Source: Symbiodinium natans (taxonomy: Eukaryota > Sar > Dinophyceae > Suessiales > Symbiodiniaceae). Taken from it: a DNA stretch of 64,000 bases. Below are positions 10,680 through 20,775 of this stretch, in pieces (the first letter of the stretch is position 1; each line of letters begins with the position of its first letter). The notes beneath the pieces are model-generated. The model made no database searches and was not told where the DNA came from. It saw nothing but the letters and a program-made list of their open reading frames with translations. A program made the translations under genes and the position numbers. The DNA is taken from the NCBI GenBank assembly GCA_905221605.1, contig CAJNDS010001480.1, forward strand, positions 1 through 64,000, in the 5' to 3' direction.

Positions 10680-10770
10680 GAGGGCAAGAGGCCGACACCA
10701 TGAAAAAACTTGGATCCCCGGCACCTCACAGTGGCTTGAGGGAGGGTTCCTCGGCCCCAAGAACTACAGG
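10680..10770 (+). CDS. Gene A, exon 6
   Basis: Acceptor GCATGCAG and donor ACTACAGG|GTTCAGGG into a telomeric array. Frame RARGRHHEKTWIPGTSQWLE then GGFLGPKNYR. One of the cleaner exons: both splice sites visible and a protein-like composition. Confidence 0.55.
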
Positions 10771-11091
10771 GTTCAGGGTTTAGGGTTTAGGGTTTATGGT
10801 TTAGGGTTTAGGGTTTAGGGTTTAGGCTCTTGGGTTTGGGGCAGGGTTTGAGCTGTCCGTATCAAGCGCTGGAAGGTAAACACGAAACACCAGCCTAGAA
10901 CACACAATATGTACACCTAGGCCATGATTATTGTAGCTTGTTTGTTCAGCTAGCCCCAAACCCTGAACTCTAAAACCAGTTTTTCAAAACAAACAAAACA
11001 AAAGCAACTGAAGATCCCAAACCCTAAACCCTAAACCCTAGACCCTAAACCCTAAACCCTAAACCCTAAACCCTTGTGCTGCTGCGGCAAG

Positions 11092-11163
11092 GACACGGTG
11101 CAAAAGCAGATTGCCAAGTACCGCGAGGGCCAGGAGAGTGCTTGCAATCCTTGGGAAATCGGC
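11092..11163 (+). CDS. Gene A, exon 7
   Basis: Acceptor TGCGGCAAG; frame DTVQKQIAKYREGQESACNP then WEIG. Reading on hits an in-frame TAG in GCTTAGGG; a GC donor at GGC|GCTTAGGG avoids it and leaves phase 0, matching exon 8. Confidence 0.5.
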
Positions 11164-11391
11164 GCTTAGGGTTCAGGGTTTAGGGTTTAGGGTTTAGGGT
11201 TTAGGGTTTAGGGTTTAGGGTTTAGGGTTTAGGGTTTAGGGTCTCTAAGGCCCCCTAGACGAGAGGTTGAGAGGGTTCAGGTAAGTCCCTCACCCTAGAC
11301 CCTGAATTTTAACACCCTCCTGGAGACCAAGAAGAACCCTAAACCCTAACCCTGAACCCTGAACCCTAAACCCTAAACCCCAAGCGCGCAG

Positions 11392-11506
11392 GAGTTTGAG
11401 CTCAAGGTCGTCTCGGTGGGCAAAGACGATCATGTGCTGGCGGTCGGCGTCATCGGCTGCACCTCCTGCAACCGGAATCCACACATCACCGTGCCTCGGC
11501 GGCAGC
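11392..11506 (+). CDS. Gene A, exon 8
   Basis: Acceptor AAGCGCGCAG; frame EFELKVVSVGKDDHVLAVGV then IGCTSC and a basic tail. Alternating hydrophobic residues suggest beta strands. It may end at TAG (11509-11511) as a terminal exon, or at the GC donor CAGC|GCTAGGGG, which suits exon 9. Confidence 0.55.
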
Positions 11507-11539
11507 GCTAGGGGTTTAGGGTTTAGGGTTTAGGGCTTA

Positions 11540-11632
11540 TAGGGTTTAGGGTTTAGGGTTTAGGGTTTAGGGTTTAGGGTTTAGGGTTTAGGGTTTAGGG
11601 TTTAGGGTTTAGGGTTTAGGGTTTAGGGTTAG
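11540..11632. repeat. Internal telomeric array (TTTAGGG)n
   Basis: Near-perfect G-strand array immediately right of exon 8. Confidence 0.95.
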
Positions 11633-11848
11633 AGTCACATGCTTAGTTCTCTAAAGTAGGTGAAGGGTTTGGGTTTAAGCTTTAGGGTTTCGGGTTTCGG
11701 GCCAGTAAACCCTAACACCTACATTGTCCTAGAGTGGATGAAAGTGATCCCTAAGCCCAACCTCGAAACCTAAACCCTTAAGCCCGAAACTCCGAACCCT
11801 AGACCCTAAACCCTAAACCCTACCTGGGAATCTCCCCTCCTGAAGCAG

Positions 11849-11911
11849 TCTGCCAAGGTGGCCACCGCGCCGGGGTATCCACCCAACACCAGTGGCTTTC
11901 CCTTGAAGAGG
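11849..11911 (+). CDS. Gene A, exon 9
   Basis: Acceptor CTGAAGCAG (or CTGAAG three bases earlier); donor AAGAGG|GTTTGGGG. Two open frames: CQGGHRAGVSTQHQWLSLEE (phase-compatible) and SAKVATAPGYPPNTSGFPLK. CCCTAAA left, TTTAGGG right. Confidence 0.45.
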
Positions 11912-12089
11912 GTTTGGGGCGTAGGGTTTAGGGTTTAGGGTTTAGGGTTTAGGGTTTAGGGGAAACGCTGAGGAGTCTCTCGGTTGCGGGTTTAGGGCTT
12001 AGGGTTTAGGATTACCGGATTCAGGCTTGCGCGTGTAGGGTTCAGGGTTTTGGCCTTCAGGGTTTGGTTTTGGTTTAGGGGAGAGCTCT

Positions 12090-12212
12090 TACAGGGTGGG
12101 GCCCCCTAGTTATAAGTAGAGTTATAAGGGCCCTAAATTGGGTTATAAGGACCCTAAGTTAGGTTATAAGTCCCTTAACTACAGTTAGTATAGTAAGGGG
12201 CCCCACCCTGTA
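12090..12212 (+). mobile_element. M1 MITE, copy 2
   Basis: Same element as 3070-3193, one G shorter in the right G/C run; terminal TA on both sides. Confidence 0.85.
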
Positions 12213-12288
12213 TGGTTCAGGGTTTAGCGGCTAGGGGTAGTGACGAAGCTCGGTTCTTTGTGCACACATACGCAATTTCCGACGTGGA

Positions 12289-12414
12289 TACTTGGAGGTT
12301 CATGGGTACTTATCACCACAATTATTAAGTCTACTTATAACCTACTTAGGGGACTTAGGGGGCTTATCAGCACAGTTATAGTTTGGGGTTATGGGTACCC
12401 TGAACCTCCAGGTA
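12289..12414. mobile_element. MITE family M5, near-complete copy
   Basis: Inverted ends TACTTGGAGGTTCATGGGTA and TACCCTGAACCTCCAGGTA with a TTATAA-rich interior. A short ORF through it is incidental. Confidence 0.7.
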
Positions 12415-12602
12415 GCAATGCAGGGTTGTAGAGTGCTATGCCATCTTCTTCGACCTTGCCCGTGATGCGTGGCCGGAGTAGAGTATCTCCAATCTTCGGG
12501 GAAGCCCTAAACCCCAAGCCCCTCAAACCCTAGACGCTAAATCCTACACCCAAAACCCGAAACCCTAAACCGATCGCTTGTTGCCCAAGTGGCTTTGACC
12601 AG

Positions 12603-12656
12603 GCAACAACATCAAGAAGTGGACGATGCTGCTCGGTCCGCGAAGGGCCTGGAAAG
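12603..12656 (+). CDS. Gene A, exon 10
   Basis: Acceptor CTTTGACCAG and consensus donor GGAAAG|GTAACTG. Frame NNIKKWTMLLGPRRAWK, split codons at both ends. Both phases fit the neighbours. Confidence 0.55.
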
Positions 12657-12795
12657 GTAACTGTAACGTAGCACAGGCAGCACTGGCTTTAGGATTTCCA
12701 CACCCCGAAGCCCTAGCCTTTGCAAATACAGCTCGGTTTCGAACCCTAAACCCTAAACCCTAAACCTTAAACCCTAAACCCTAAACCCCAAACCC

Positions 12796-12834
12796 GTCGA
12801 CCTGGGCCTGAGAGTCGTTCGGGACTTGGCAGAG
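12796..12834 (+). CDS. Possible small exon with a strong donor
   Basis: VDLGLRVVRDLAE followed by GAG|GTAAGGG. The acceptor is unclear; the nearest AGs lie inside the frame. Not needed for, and not in phase with, the gene A chain. Possibly an alternative exon or chance. Confidence 0.3.
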
Positions 12835-12961
12835 GTAAGGGCTCCAGCAGTCGAGCCCAGGGTTTAGGGTTTAGGGTTAGGGTTTAGGGTTTAGGGTTTA
12901 GGGTTTAGGGTTTAGGGTTTAGGGTTTAGGGTTTAGGGTTTAGGGTTTAGGGTTTAGGGTT

Positions 12962-13085
12962 TACAGGGTGGGGCCCCCTAGTTATAAGTAGAGCTATAAG
13001 GGCCCTAAATTGGGTTATAAGGACCCTGAGTTAGGTCATAAGTCCCTTAACTACAGTTAGTATAGTAAGGGGGCCCCACCCTGTA
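12962..13085 (+). mobile_element. M1 MITE, copy 3, inside a telomeric array
   Basis: Inserted within GGGTTTA|GGGTTTA: removing the element and one TA restores a perfect TTTAGGG array. Direct proof of the TA target duplication. Confidence 0.9.
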
Positions 13086-13186
13086 GGGTTTAGGGTTTAG
13101 GGTTTAGCGCTACTAGGACCTGTAGGGTCTTATTGGCTTTAGGGTTCCGGGATAAAGTTTACCCTGTCGGCTCAGGATATCTGCAG

Positions 13187-13247
13187 ATGAGCAGTTCACG
13201 CTCACAGGGGTGCTCAGGCAGCACCTCGCCAACGTCATTGTCTTGGG
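13187..13247 (+). CDS. Gene A, exon 11
   Basis: Acceptor ATATCTGCAG; frame (D)EQFTLTGVLRQHLANVIVL to TTGGG|GTTTAGGG. Amphipathic helix-like. Phase fits exons 10 and 12. Confidence 0.55.
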
Positions 13248-13353
13248 GTTTAGGGTTTAGGGTTTAGGGTATGGGTTTAGGGTTTAGGGTTTAGGGTTTA
13301 GGGTTTGCAGTTTCAGGGTTTAGAGTTTAGGGTTTATGGTTTAGGGTTTAGGG

Positions 13354-13471
13354 CTATTAGGACCTGGAGTAGGCCCTTATTTCCTTTTTCTCATTTGGGT
13401 TGGGGTGCGCTTGCAATCCCCTTAGAACCAAAAAGGGTGCCCTTTTATTCCTAGGCTACTCCCGAGTCTAG
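13354..13471. mobile_element. MITE family M4
   Basis: CTATTAGGACC..GAGTAGGCCCTTAT at the left and GGGTGCCC..CCTAGGCTACTC..GTCTAG at the right. Relatives at 37622, 52056 and 60586. Confidence 0.55.
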
Positions 13472-13828
13472 TTGTCTCCGCAAGTACCCTGAACAATTCT
13501 GGGCGTTAGGTGCCCTAAATCAGCCTAAATCCCAAAACCCTGCAACCGAAACCTATACTTGCAACTCCAAACCCGAAACCCTAAACTCGCAACCCTAAAC
13601 CCGAAGCCCCAAGCCCTAAAGGCCAAAAAGGGGTTCCGAACTTCAGGAGTTTAGCCGTACAAAGCTTTGTGGGTTTAAGGGATTAAGGGTTTATAGTTGA
13701 GGGTCTAGGGTCGAGTTTACTAGCAGAATCTTTTGAGTGCTTTCGTCATTTGCGGGGGAATAGGCAAACCTTGAACCCTGTAAACCCCATACTCCCTGTA
13801 AACCCTAAGCCCATAGTCCTATCAACCC

Positions 13829-13952
13829 TACAGGGTGGGGCCCCCTAGTTATAAGTAGAGTTCTAAGGGCCCTAAATTGAGTTATAAGGACCCTAAGTTA
13901 GCTTATAAGTCCCTTAACTACAGTTAGTATAGTAAGGGGGCCCCACCCCCTA
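13829..13952 (+). mobile_element. M1 MITE, copy 4
   Basis: Full length, but the right terminal repeat reads ACCCCCTA instead of ACCCTGTA, the only copy seen with a damaged tip. Confidence 0.8.
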
Positions 13953-14047
13953 CTTGGGGCTGTTGGGACCTTTGGCACTCGTGTGGGGACCTTTTGACTG
14001 CCAGGGCAGCCGCCAAGGGAGCTGGGCTTTGTTTCGAGAGGCGTAGA

Positions 14048-14111
14048 TGTGTGTATATATATATATCTATATATATATATATATGTGTGAGTGTGTGTGT
14101 GTGTGTGTTTC
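14048..14111. repeat. (TA)n/(TG)n microsatellite
   Basis: Alternating TA then TG dinucleotides. Confidence 0.9.
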
Positions 14112-14227
14112 TGAATCGCTTTGGGGTTCGTGGCGCTTTAGGGTTTCAGGTTTTGGGTTTAGGACTTGTGGGAAGTTGATGGTTTTGGGTTTCACCAAGC
14201 TCTTCCTCCCAGATGTGCTTCCCAAGC

Positions 14228-14410
14228 CTTAAAACCCTAAACCCTAAGCCCTAAAAGCCCTAAACCCTAAATGCCATAAACCTGAAATCCTAAACCCTAA
14301 ACCCTAAAAGCCCTAAACCCTAAAAGCCCTAAACCCTAAAAGCCCTAAACCCTAAAAGCCCTAAACCCTAAAAGCCCTAAACCCTAAAAACCCTAAACCC
14401 TGAACCCTAA
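14228..14410. repeat. 15-bp higher-order telomeric variant
   Basis: Repeats of CCCTAAAAGCCCTAAA, alternating 8-bp and 7-bp units; C-strand on +. Confidence 0.85.
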
Positions 14411-14435
14411 ACCCCTAAACCCCCAAACTTCCCAG

Positions 14436-14502
14436 GCATCAGCAGGAGGGCCAGAAGCGGCGGGAACGCGCACGCGACGACGGGAAGACCGCCTCGCAGT
14501 GA
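14436..14502 (+). CDS. Gene A, exon 12, terminal
   Basis: Acceptor ACTTCCCAG; frame HQQEGQKRRERARDDGKTAS, Q, then TGA. Strongly basic, charged tail. The phase follows from exon 11 across an inferred 1.2-kb intron containing M4, M1 copy 4 and the microsatellite. Confidence 0.5.
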
Positions 14503-14805
14503 CCCGGACCCGAACCCCCAAAACCCAACAACCTCTCCCAAGTTCCCCCCCCTAAGCCCCCTAAACCCCGAAGTCCCCCTAAACCCGAAAACCCCAGAAT
14601 CCCCTCTGAGCCCTAAAGCAGCCCTAACGCCCCCAAATAGGGTACCCCCAAATTCCCCCAAACCCCCCTCTCAGCACCAAAACCCCCCGAACCCCTCGAA
14701 CCCCCCTAAACCTTAAACCCTAAACCCCTAAACCCCTAAAAGCCTCAAACCTAAACCCTAAACCCTAAACCCGAACCCCTAAAGAAAACCACCTCGCGCG
14801 GGCAG
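14503..14805. other. Non-genic: C-rich variant heptamers
   Basis: CCCCCTAAA, CCCCGAA and CCCTAAA variants. A minus-strand open frame here is a by-product of the repeat. Confidence 0.6.
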
Positions 14806-14871
14806 GCAACGCCCGCAGAGGCCCGAGGCCAAGACGTCCAGCTGGCATGGCCGGCCGCCGCGGCTGATAGG
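14806..14871 (+). CDS. Candidate exon
   Basis: After GCGGGCAG: ATPAEARGQDVQLAWPAAAA to GATAGG|GTTTAGGG. Alanine-rich, several possible acceptors; CCCTAAA left, TTTAGGG right. Confidence 0.35.
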
Positions 14872-15744
14872 GTTTAGGGGTTCGGCTTCGAGGTTTAGGG
14901 TTTAGGGTTTAAGTTTCAGGGTTTAGGGTTTAGAGTTTAGGGTTTAGGGTTTAAGGTTTAGGGGGAAGGTTGAGGGTTGAGTGCTTGAGGTTGAAGGTTT
15001 AATTTTGTGTTTTGGAGTTGAGGGTTTGATTTATGGCTTAGGGTTGAGAGTTCAAGGTTGAGGGTTTGATTTATGGTTTAGGTTAAGGTCTGAGGGTTGA
15101 GGGTTTAAGGTTGAGGGTTTGATTTTTGGTTCAGGGTTGGTTCAGGGTTGAGGGCTAAGGGCTCGGGGTTTCAGGTTTTCCTTGATGGTTTAGGGTTCAG
15201 ACCCTAAACCCTAAACCCTAAACCCTAAACCCTAAGCCCTAAGCCCTAAGCCCTAAGCCCTAAGCCCTAGGCCCTTGCAATCTCCCGCAAGGGGACTCGA
15301 AACTTTGAGGGTCTGAAGCTTTCGAGGCTTCAGGTGTACGCCCACGTCAGCTGGGTAGTTCGAAGGCCACTCTTAGGGTTCCGGCTTTAGGTTTAGGGCC
15401 AGGGTTTAGGGTTTAGGGTTTAGGGTTTAGGGTTTAGGGTTTAGGGTTTAGGGTTTAGGACCCATTTTCGGCGGAACTCATAGCCCATGTCTAAATCCCC
15501 GGAGTAATTCAGCAGCATAGAACTACAACTCATACTTTTCTTTGGCCCTGAACCTTTAAGTAGAGTTTCGGCCCTAAACCCTATACCCTAAACCCTAAAC
15601 CCTAAAACCTGCCCCCTAAACCCTAAACCCTAAACCCTAAACCCTAAACCCTAAACCCTAAGCCCTAAGCCCTAAACCCTAAACCCTAAACCCCAATCCC
15701 CCCCCCCCCCCCCCCCCCCCCCGCCCTGAAAGCCCTAAACCAAG
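14872..15744. other. Non-genic: telomeric variants, unassigned, poly-C
   Basis: Degenerate GGGTTGAGGGTTTGA repeats 14960-15190, CCCTAAA/CCCTAAG 15200-15265, TTTAGGG 15405-15460, CCCTAAA 15580-15690, C homopolymer 15698-15722. Confidence 0.7.
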
Positions 15745-15810
15745 GTCGTTCAAGCTGCGCCTGCACTGCGAACCTGGGCAGAGCCCGACGCCTGAGGAGG
15801 GCGCTTTAGG
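15745..15810 (+). CDS. Candidate exon
   Basis: Acceptor AACCAAG; frame SFKLRLHCEPGQSPTPEEGA, with GC (GGC|GCTTTAGG) or GT (TTAGG|GTTTGGGG) donor options. CCCTAAA left, TTTAGGG-type right. Confidence 0.4.
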
Positions 15811-17296
15811 GTTTGGGGTTTAGGGTTCGGGTTTTTTCAGGCTTTAGGCTTTGGGGTGCGAGGTTTAGGGTTTAGGGTTTAGCGTCTGTAGGGATCACAG
15901 GGTTTATAGGGCTTATAGGGATTATAGGGTTTATGGGGATTATTGGGTTTATAGGGTTTATGGGGTTTATGGGGGTTTGTAGGGTTTATAGGGATGGTAG
16001 GGTTTATAGGCTTTATCGGGCTTTTCGAGTTTATGGGGTTTATGAGGGTTTTTAGGGCTTATGGGGTTTGTAGGGTTTATAGGGTTTAGTGGTTTATAGG
16101 GTTTAGGGTTTAGGGTTTATAGGGTTGAAGGTTTGTGCTTTTTAGGTTTTCGGGTTTATAGGGTTAAAGGTTTGTGGTAGAGTGGGTATACGGTCTAGGG
16201 TTTACAGGGTTTAGCGTTTGCAGGATTTACGGTTTGTAGGGTTTCGGGGTCTTGAGTTTTCAGGGTTTACAGGGTTGATAGGGTTCAGGGTTTCGTGTTT
16301 ATGGGCTTTAGGGTTCGGGTTTTGCGTTTCGAGTTTTGAAGGTTTATAGGGTTTAGGGTATATATATATATATACATATATATATATAGGGTTTTGGGTT
16401 TTTTTGGAGTTTGCGAGTTAGGGTCTGGGGTGTGTTGAGGGTTAGGCGCGACTCTTGGGCTTGGGTTTAGGGTGTAGGGTGTTGGGCATGTCCTAAACCC
16501 AAAAGCTCTTAAACCCTAAAAGCGTTAAACCTCATACCCTGTAGTGCTAAACCGTTTAAGTCTTAAGCCCTGAAACCCCTAAGCCCTAAAACCCTAAAAC
16601 TGTTAATCCCTAAGCCCAAAACACTCAACCCTAAAACTTTCAGTCCGTAAAGCCCTTAAAACCCCAAAACGCTCAAACCTTAAGCCCTACAGGGTGGGGC
16701 CCCCTAGTTATAAGTAGAGTTATAAGGGCCCTAATTGGGTTATAAGGACCCTAAGTTAGGTTATAAGTCCCTTAACTACAGTTAGTATAGTAAGGGGGCC
16801 CCACCCTGTAAAGCCCGAGTCCCTATTCCCTACCCTCAACCCTAAAGCCCTTAAAACCCTGTCCCTTTCCAACCTTGAAGACTTGAAAACCTAATACCCT
16901 GGTCCCTCTTCCCTACGCTCAAGCCTAAACCCTAGAAGCCTAAACCTTTCAATCCTTAAAACCTGAAACCCTAGTCCCTCTTCCCTAGCCTAAACCCTAA
17001 ACCCCAACACCCCAAAACCCGAAAACCCTATATAAACCCCAAAACCCCAAAACCCTCAACGCCAAAACCCCAAAACCCCAAAACCCCAAGCCCCAAAACC
17101 CTAAAGCGCCCAAGCCCCAAAACCCTAAACCCAAAACCCTAAGCCACAAAACTCCTAGACCCTAAACTCCTAAACGCTAGCCCCGAAAACCCCGTCCAGC
17201 CCTAAACTTCCTAGACTCCTAAACCCTAAACCCCTACAACTCCTAAAGCTCCTAGACCAGGAGATCTGCTGAACCTAAACTCCTGTAATCTCATCT
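15811..17296. other. Non-genic: 9-bp GGGTTTATA repeats, M1 MITE, C-rich variants
   Basis: 15890-16340 is a degenerate array of GGGTTTATA, followed by a (TA)n tract at 16358-16390. After 16490 the strand bias flips to CCCTAAA/CCCCAAAA variants to about 17250. No exon seen. Confidence 0.7.
16688..16810 (+). mobile_element. M1 MITE, copy 5
   Basis: Full terminal repeats and flanking TA; one base missing in the interior (CCCTAATTGG). Confidence 0.85.
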
Positions 17297-17672
17297 GACT
17301 ATATGAATTGAAAATAACTTGATCGTTGATATGGAAGATCTTTTCGCTATTTCATGTTGGACATTTTCTCTCCTTTTTGTCACGAATAGCGAATCACATT
17401 GCATGAAATAGTATGTATGTAAACAGATCAGAACATATAATTCTTTAGATTCGTACTTTCAGAATGCATGAGTAGTAATATTTGTGTATGACTGTCTGAG
17501 TTGAAAATTGTTTGTTTGTTGATATGGAAGATCTTTTGGCAATTGTTCGACTAATTTCTTACTTTTCACGATCATGAATAGCGTTGGATAAAACAGTTAG
17601 TAGTCATATAAACAGATAAGAAACTGCAATTCGTTGGATTCTGATCTTCAAAAAAAGATATGAGCAATGAAC
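17297..17672. repeat. AT-rich tandem duplication, period about 183 bp
   Basis: Two diverged copies sharing GTTGATATGGAAGATCTTTT (17335 and 17518), a CACGA..AATAGCG block, TAAACAGAT.AGAA and a T/A-rich end. No telomeric heptamers and much lower GC than the rest. No protein or RNA family recognised. Confidence 0.7.
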
Positions 17673-17905
17673 AAAAAACCCTAAACCCCAAGCCCTGACT
17701 TATGAACCCTAAACGAGTTTAGGCCGCCCCCTTACAGTGGGGCGGGGGGGGGGGGGGGGGGGGCGCCACTTCAGCCCCTCGACCTCTGAGCCCTAAACCC
17801 TAAACCCTAAACCCTAAACCCTAAACCCTAAACCCTAAACCCTAAACCCTAAACCCTAAACCCTAAACTCCTAAACTCCTAAAGCTCCTAAAGCTCCTGT
17901 TCCAG
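17673..17905. other. Poly-G tract and CCCTAAA array
   Basis: G homopolymer 17744-17763, CCCTAAA array about 17793-17870, then CTCCTAAAG units leading to the next exon's acceptor. Confidence 0.8.
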
Positions 17906-17969
17906 GCGACCTCCTGGTTCGGCCTTGGCGAGCGACCTGAGACCGGCCAGCGGACACGTGAGCTCAGAC
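17906..17969 (+). CDS. Candidate exon with clean splice sites
   Basis: Acceptor CTCCTGTTCCAG, donor CAGAC|GTAGGGTTT. Frames ATSWFGLGERPETGQRTREL or RPPGSALASDLRPASGHVSS are both open. CCCTAAA left, TTTAGGG right. Confidence 0.5.
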
Positions 17970-18406
17970 GTAGGGTTTAAGGGTTTGGGGTTTAGGGTTT
18001 AGGGTTTAGGGTTTGGGGTTTAGGGTTTGGGGTTTAGGGTTTGGGGTTTAGGGTTTGCGGGTTTGGGTTTAGGGCTTCGGGTTTAGGGCTTCGGGTGTAG
18101 GGGTTACAGTTTAGGGCCGAGGGTTTGGTTTTTGTGGTTTTGGGTGCAGGGCTTACATTTCTAGGGTTCAGGGTTTGGGATTTGACTTAGGCTCTCAACC
18201 CCTCCCTTGGGGCACCATCTGGAGCGCATCGGGTTTAGGGTTTAGGGTTTAGGGTTTGAAGCCCTAGGCCCGACACCTGAAGCCCTAATCCCAAACCTGG
18301 ACACCCGAGACCGGAGCTCCGGCGGACATCGAATTACCCAGGAATACCCAAACCCTCAACCCTAAACCCCAACCCCTAAACCCTAAACCCTAAACCCTAA
18401 ACCCAG

Positions 18407-18476
18407 GAATGCCCTGATGGATGGCTTCAGCCACGAAGCCGCCGCGCGCTTCACCTTTCATCAGGCGAAGCGTTGA
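18407..18476 (+). CDS. Candidate terminal exon
   Basis: Acceptor AAACCCAG; NALMDGFSHEAAARFTFHQA then KR and TGA. A second open frame (ECPDGWLQPRSRRALHLSSG) would instead reach a GC donor at GTT|GCTAGGG. CCCTAAA left, TTTAGGG right. Confidence 0.4.
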
Positions 18477-19266
18477 CTCGGCGTTGCTAGGGTTTAGGGT
18501 TTAGTGTTTCGGATTTAGGGTTTAGGGTTTAGGGAGGTTCTGTAAGAAACCTGATAAACGCTTAAAGCGATGCGCTACTGCAAGGAATGACCCCTTAGAA
18601 ATACGAACTGTAGTTCAGGGACTTGCAACCTAGGGTGTAGAACTACTGAGCGCCAAAGTATAAGTCCACCATACATCCCGAGCCCTAAAGCCCTATCAGA
18701 CGCCACCAAACCCACTCCTTTAGGGAGCAGAACCTCCGAAGTCCTAAGCCTTCATTCTTATGTTCAGGCGCTAAGCCATCCCGATTCCATGAACCCTAAA
18801 TCTCATTGCTGGTGACCAGTGAGGCGGCGTTACAGCTTACAGGGCCTGGGGGCTTGCAACAACAGTAAGCTGGGTTCTTGTTGCATAAGGCGCGTGATCT
18901 AAGTTATCATAATGGGGTGACGTCTAGCTAGCTATATGTTTTGTTCATGGTCGCGTTTATTTATGTTCCTTGGCATCAACCCCAATACGGGGTTTCGGGG
19001 CGCCTTTGGTTTAAGTGTATTATCGGGTTCTTAAGGGAGGGGGGCTCATGAGGGTAGGTACCTAGGGAACCTTCGGGAAGCCTAGAGGGGACCCTTCGGG
19101 GCGTAGTAGGGAACCTTGGGTTATGTACCCTCCTTGATCCCTCCCTCCCTCAAGAACCCTATAATAAGAGGTTCCCTGAATGTCCTCCTAATTTTGGCCC
19201 TTATATTCCCTTAGAGGATCTTTAGGATGCACCCCTAGGGAGGTTAAATTTAGGTTCGTGCAGCAG
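18477..19266. other. Unassigned, includes M8 palindrome
   Basis: 18540-19030 has no telomeric arrays and no convincing exon. M8 (19045-19165) follows, then unassigned sequence up to the gene B acceptor GTGCAGCAG. Confidence 0.5.
19045..19165. mobile_element. Repeat family M8
   Basis: TACCTAGGGAACCTT...GGAACCTTGGGTTATGTACC and CTCCCTCAAGAACCCT; the same series recurs at 24388-24497 and, inverted and shorter, at 44634-44710. Confidence 0.55.
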
Positions 19267-19338
19267 GTGGGCGTGACTGCCGGAAATGAGCTGTTGAACC
19301 CCAGTACGCTGCCTCCCGGGGTGGTCATGACCGCCAAG
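19267..19338 (+). CDS. Gene B, exon 1 of the tentative model
   Basis: Acceptor TTCGTGCAGCAG, donor GCCAAG|GTGCCG. Frame VGVTAGNELLNPSTLPPGVV then MTAK, phase 0 at both ends. Tentative gene B (19267-30278) has nine exons; phases agree at all eight junctions, with donor choice needed at exons 6, 7 and 8. Five to seven earlier residues and the true start were not found. Family not recognised. Confidence 0.55.
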
Positions 19339-19738
19339 GTGCCGGAAGGGCAAGGGGGAGCAGAACTCGAAACCCTAACCCCCTAAACCCCTAAACCGTA
19401 AACCCTAACCCCTAAACCCCCACTTTTCTCCACGTTTGTAGGAACGGCTCGAACCTCCTAAGCCTAGCAACCAGTGCTCAAACACCCCGGTTTTGGTTCA
19501 ACACTAAACCCTAAACTTAAACCCTAAACCCTTGGGACTCGGGGTTAAGACCCTCAGCCCTAAGCCCTCAAGCCTCTCGGCTAAACCCTAAACGGCCCAG
19601 GATGGGCTATTATCCCCTAAACCCTAAACCTTAAACCCTAAACCCTAAATCCTAGCCCTAAACCCGAAACCCTAAACCCTAACCCTTGGGGCTCGGGGTT
19701 AAGACCCTAAGCCCTGAAGCAGGGCCGAAATGCCGCAG

Positions 19739-19808
19739 GTTCCTGTCTACACGCTTGAAGGCGCCCTGTGCTTCCGAGCTTTTGCTGCAGAGGGAGTGCA
19801 GATTTCAG
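19739..19808 (+). CDS. Gene B, exon 2
   Basis: Acceptor ATGCCGCAG, donor TTTCAG|GTTCGG. Frame VPVYTLEGALCFRAFAAEGV then QIS and one base of a split Gly codon completed by exon 3. Protein-like, alternating hydrophobic pattern. Confidence 0.6.
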
Positions 19809-20374
19809 GTTCGGGGGCCCTCTAAGCCTTAGTAGAGGGTTAGGGTAATCCCAAAGCCCTAACCCTTTAAAACAACTGGGCTATGGGTTCGGGATGCATT
19901 GGGCCTCCCAAACCTTTTGCCAAAATAAAGTGGCCCGTGCCATAGTCAGGTGTTTCAGAGACATGAGCACTCTCAGGGTTTAGGGCCTAGGGTTGAGGGT
20001 TTAGGGTTTAGGGCTGAATGAGGGTTCAGAGTTTAGGACTTCGGGTGGAGTGTTTGACTTGGGTTTGGTGCTCAGGGCCTTGGGGGGAGCTAGGGTTGAG
20101 GGTTTAGGGTGTAGGGTTTTGGGGTTTGGGGTTTTGGGTTTAGGGTTTAGGGTTTAGGCCTACGGTCCGCACACCCTGGGCAGAAAATCTGATGAGCATC
20201 CGATCCTTTCTTCCGAAGATTCTGAAGCTTCCCCCCATGTAGCCCTGCAGTCATCTTGTAGGGAACCTGATTCCCAGAATCCCAACTACGCAGGGGCTGG
20301 ATAGTCAACTTAAACCTAAACAGCTTAGTGTAGGTGTTCCTGCTCCTTGTCTAAGAATGCCGACCTATCCGGAT

Positions 20375-20775
20375 GCCCTAAACCCTAAACCCTAAACCCT
20401 AAACCCTAAACCCCGGATGCTCCGGCCCGGTCCCTGGGCTGCTGGTCCCCCGCTTGTCTTCCTTGGTCTCCCTTTCATGTGGGCCTTGGCCCAAGTCCGC
20501 GGACTGCTTGTCTCCGCTTGTCAAAAGGGTTTAGGGTTTAGGATTTAGGGTTTCGGGTTTAGGGTTTCGGGTTTAGGGTTTAGGGTTTCGGGTTTAAAAC
20601 TCACTGAAGGCTTTGCCGACATTCTGGTGAGCATTGCCAGGTTTTTTGGGCTCCTTGTCTCCCTTCATGTGGGTGGCCTTTGACGGGTCCCTGGGCTCCC
20701 TGTCCCGTCGCCTTCCTTCGTGTGGGTGGCCCTTGCAAAATTGCAGCGCTCCTTGTCCCCCTTTTGTCTCCCTTC
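20375..20775. repeat. Imperfect repeat of CTTGTCTCCCTTCATGTGGG
   Basis: Related segments near 20445, 20478, 20660, 20715 and 20750 share CTCCTTGTC, CCCTTCATGTGGG and GGCCTTTG. Lies within the inferred intron 2 of gene B. Possible degenerate tandem array. Confidence 0.5.
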
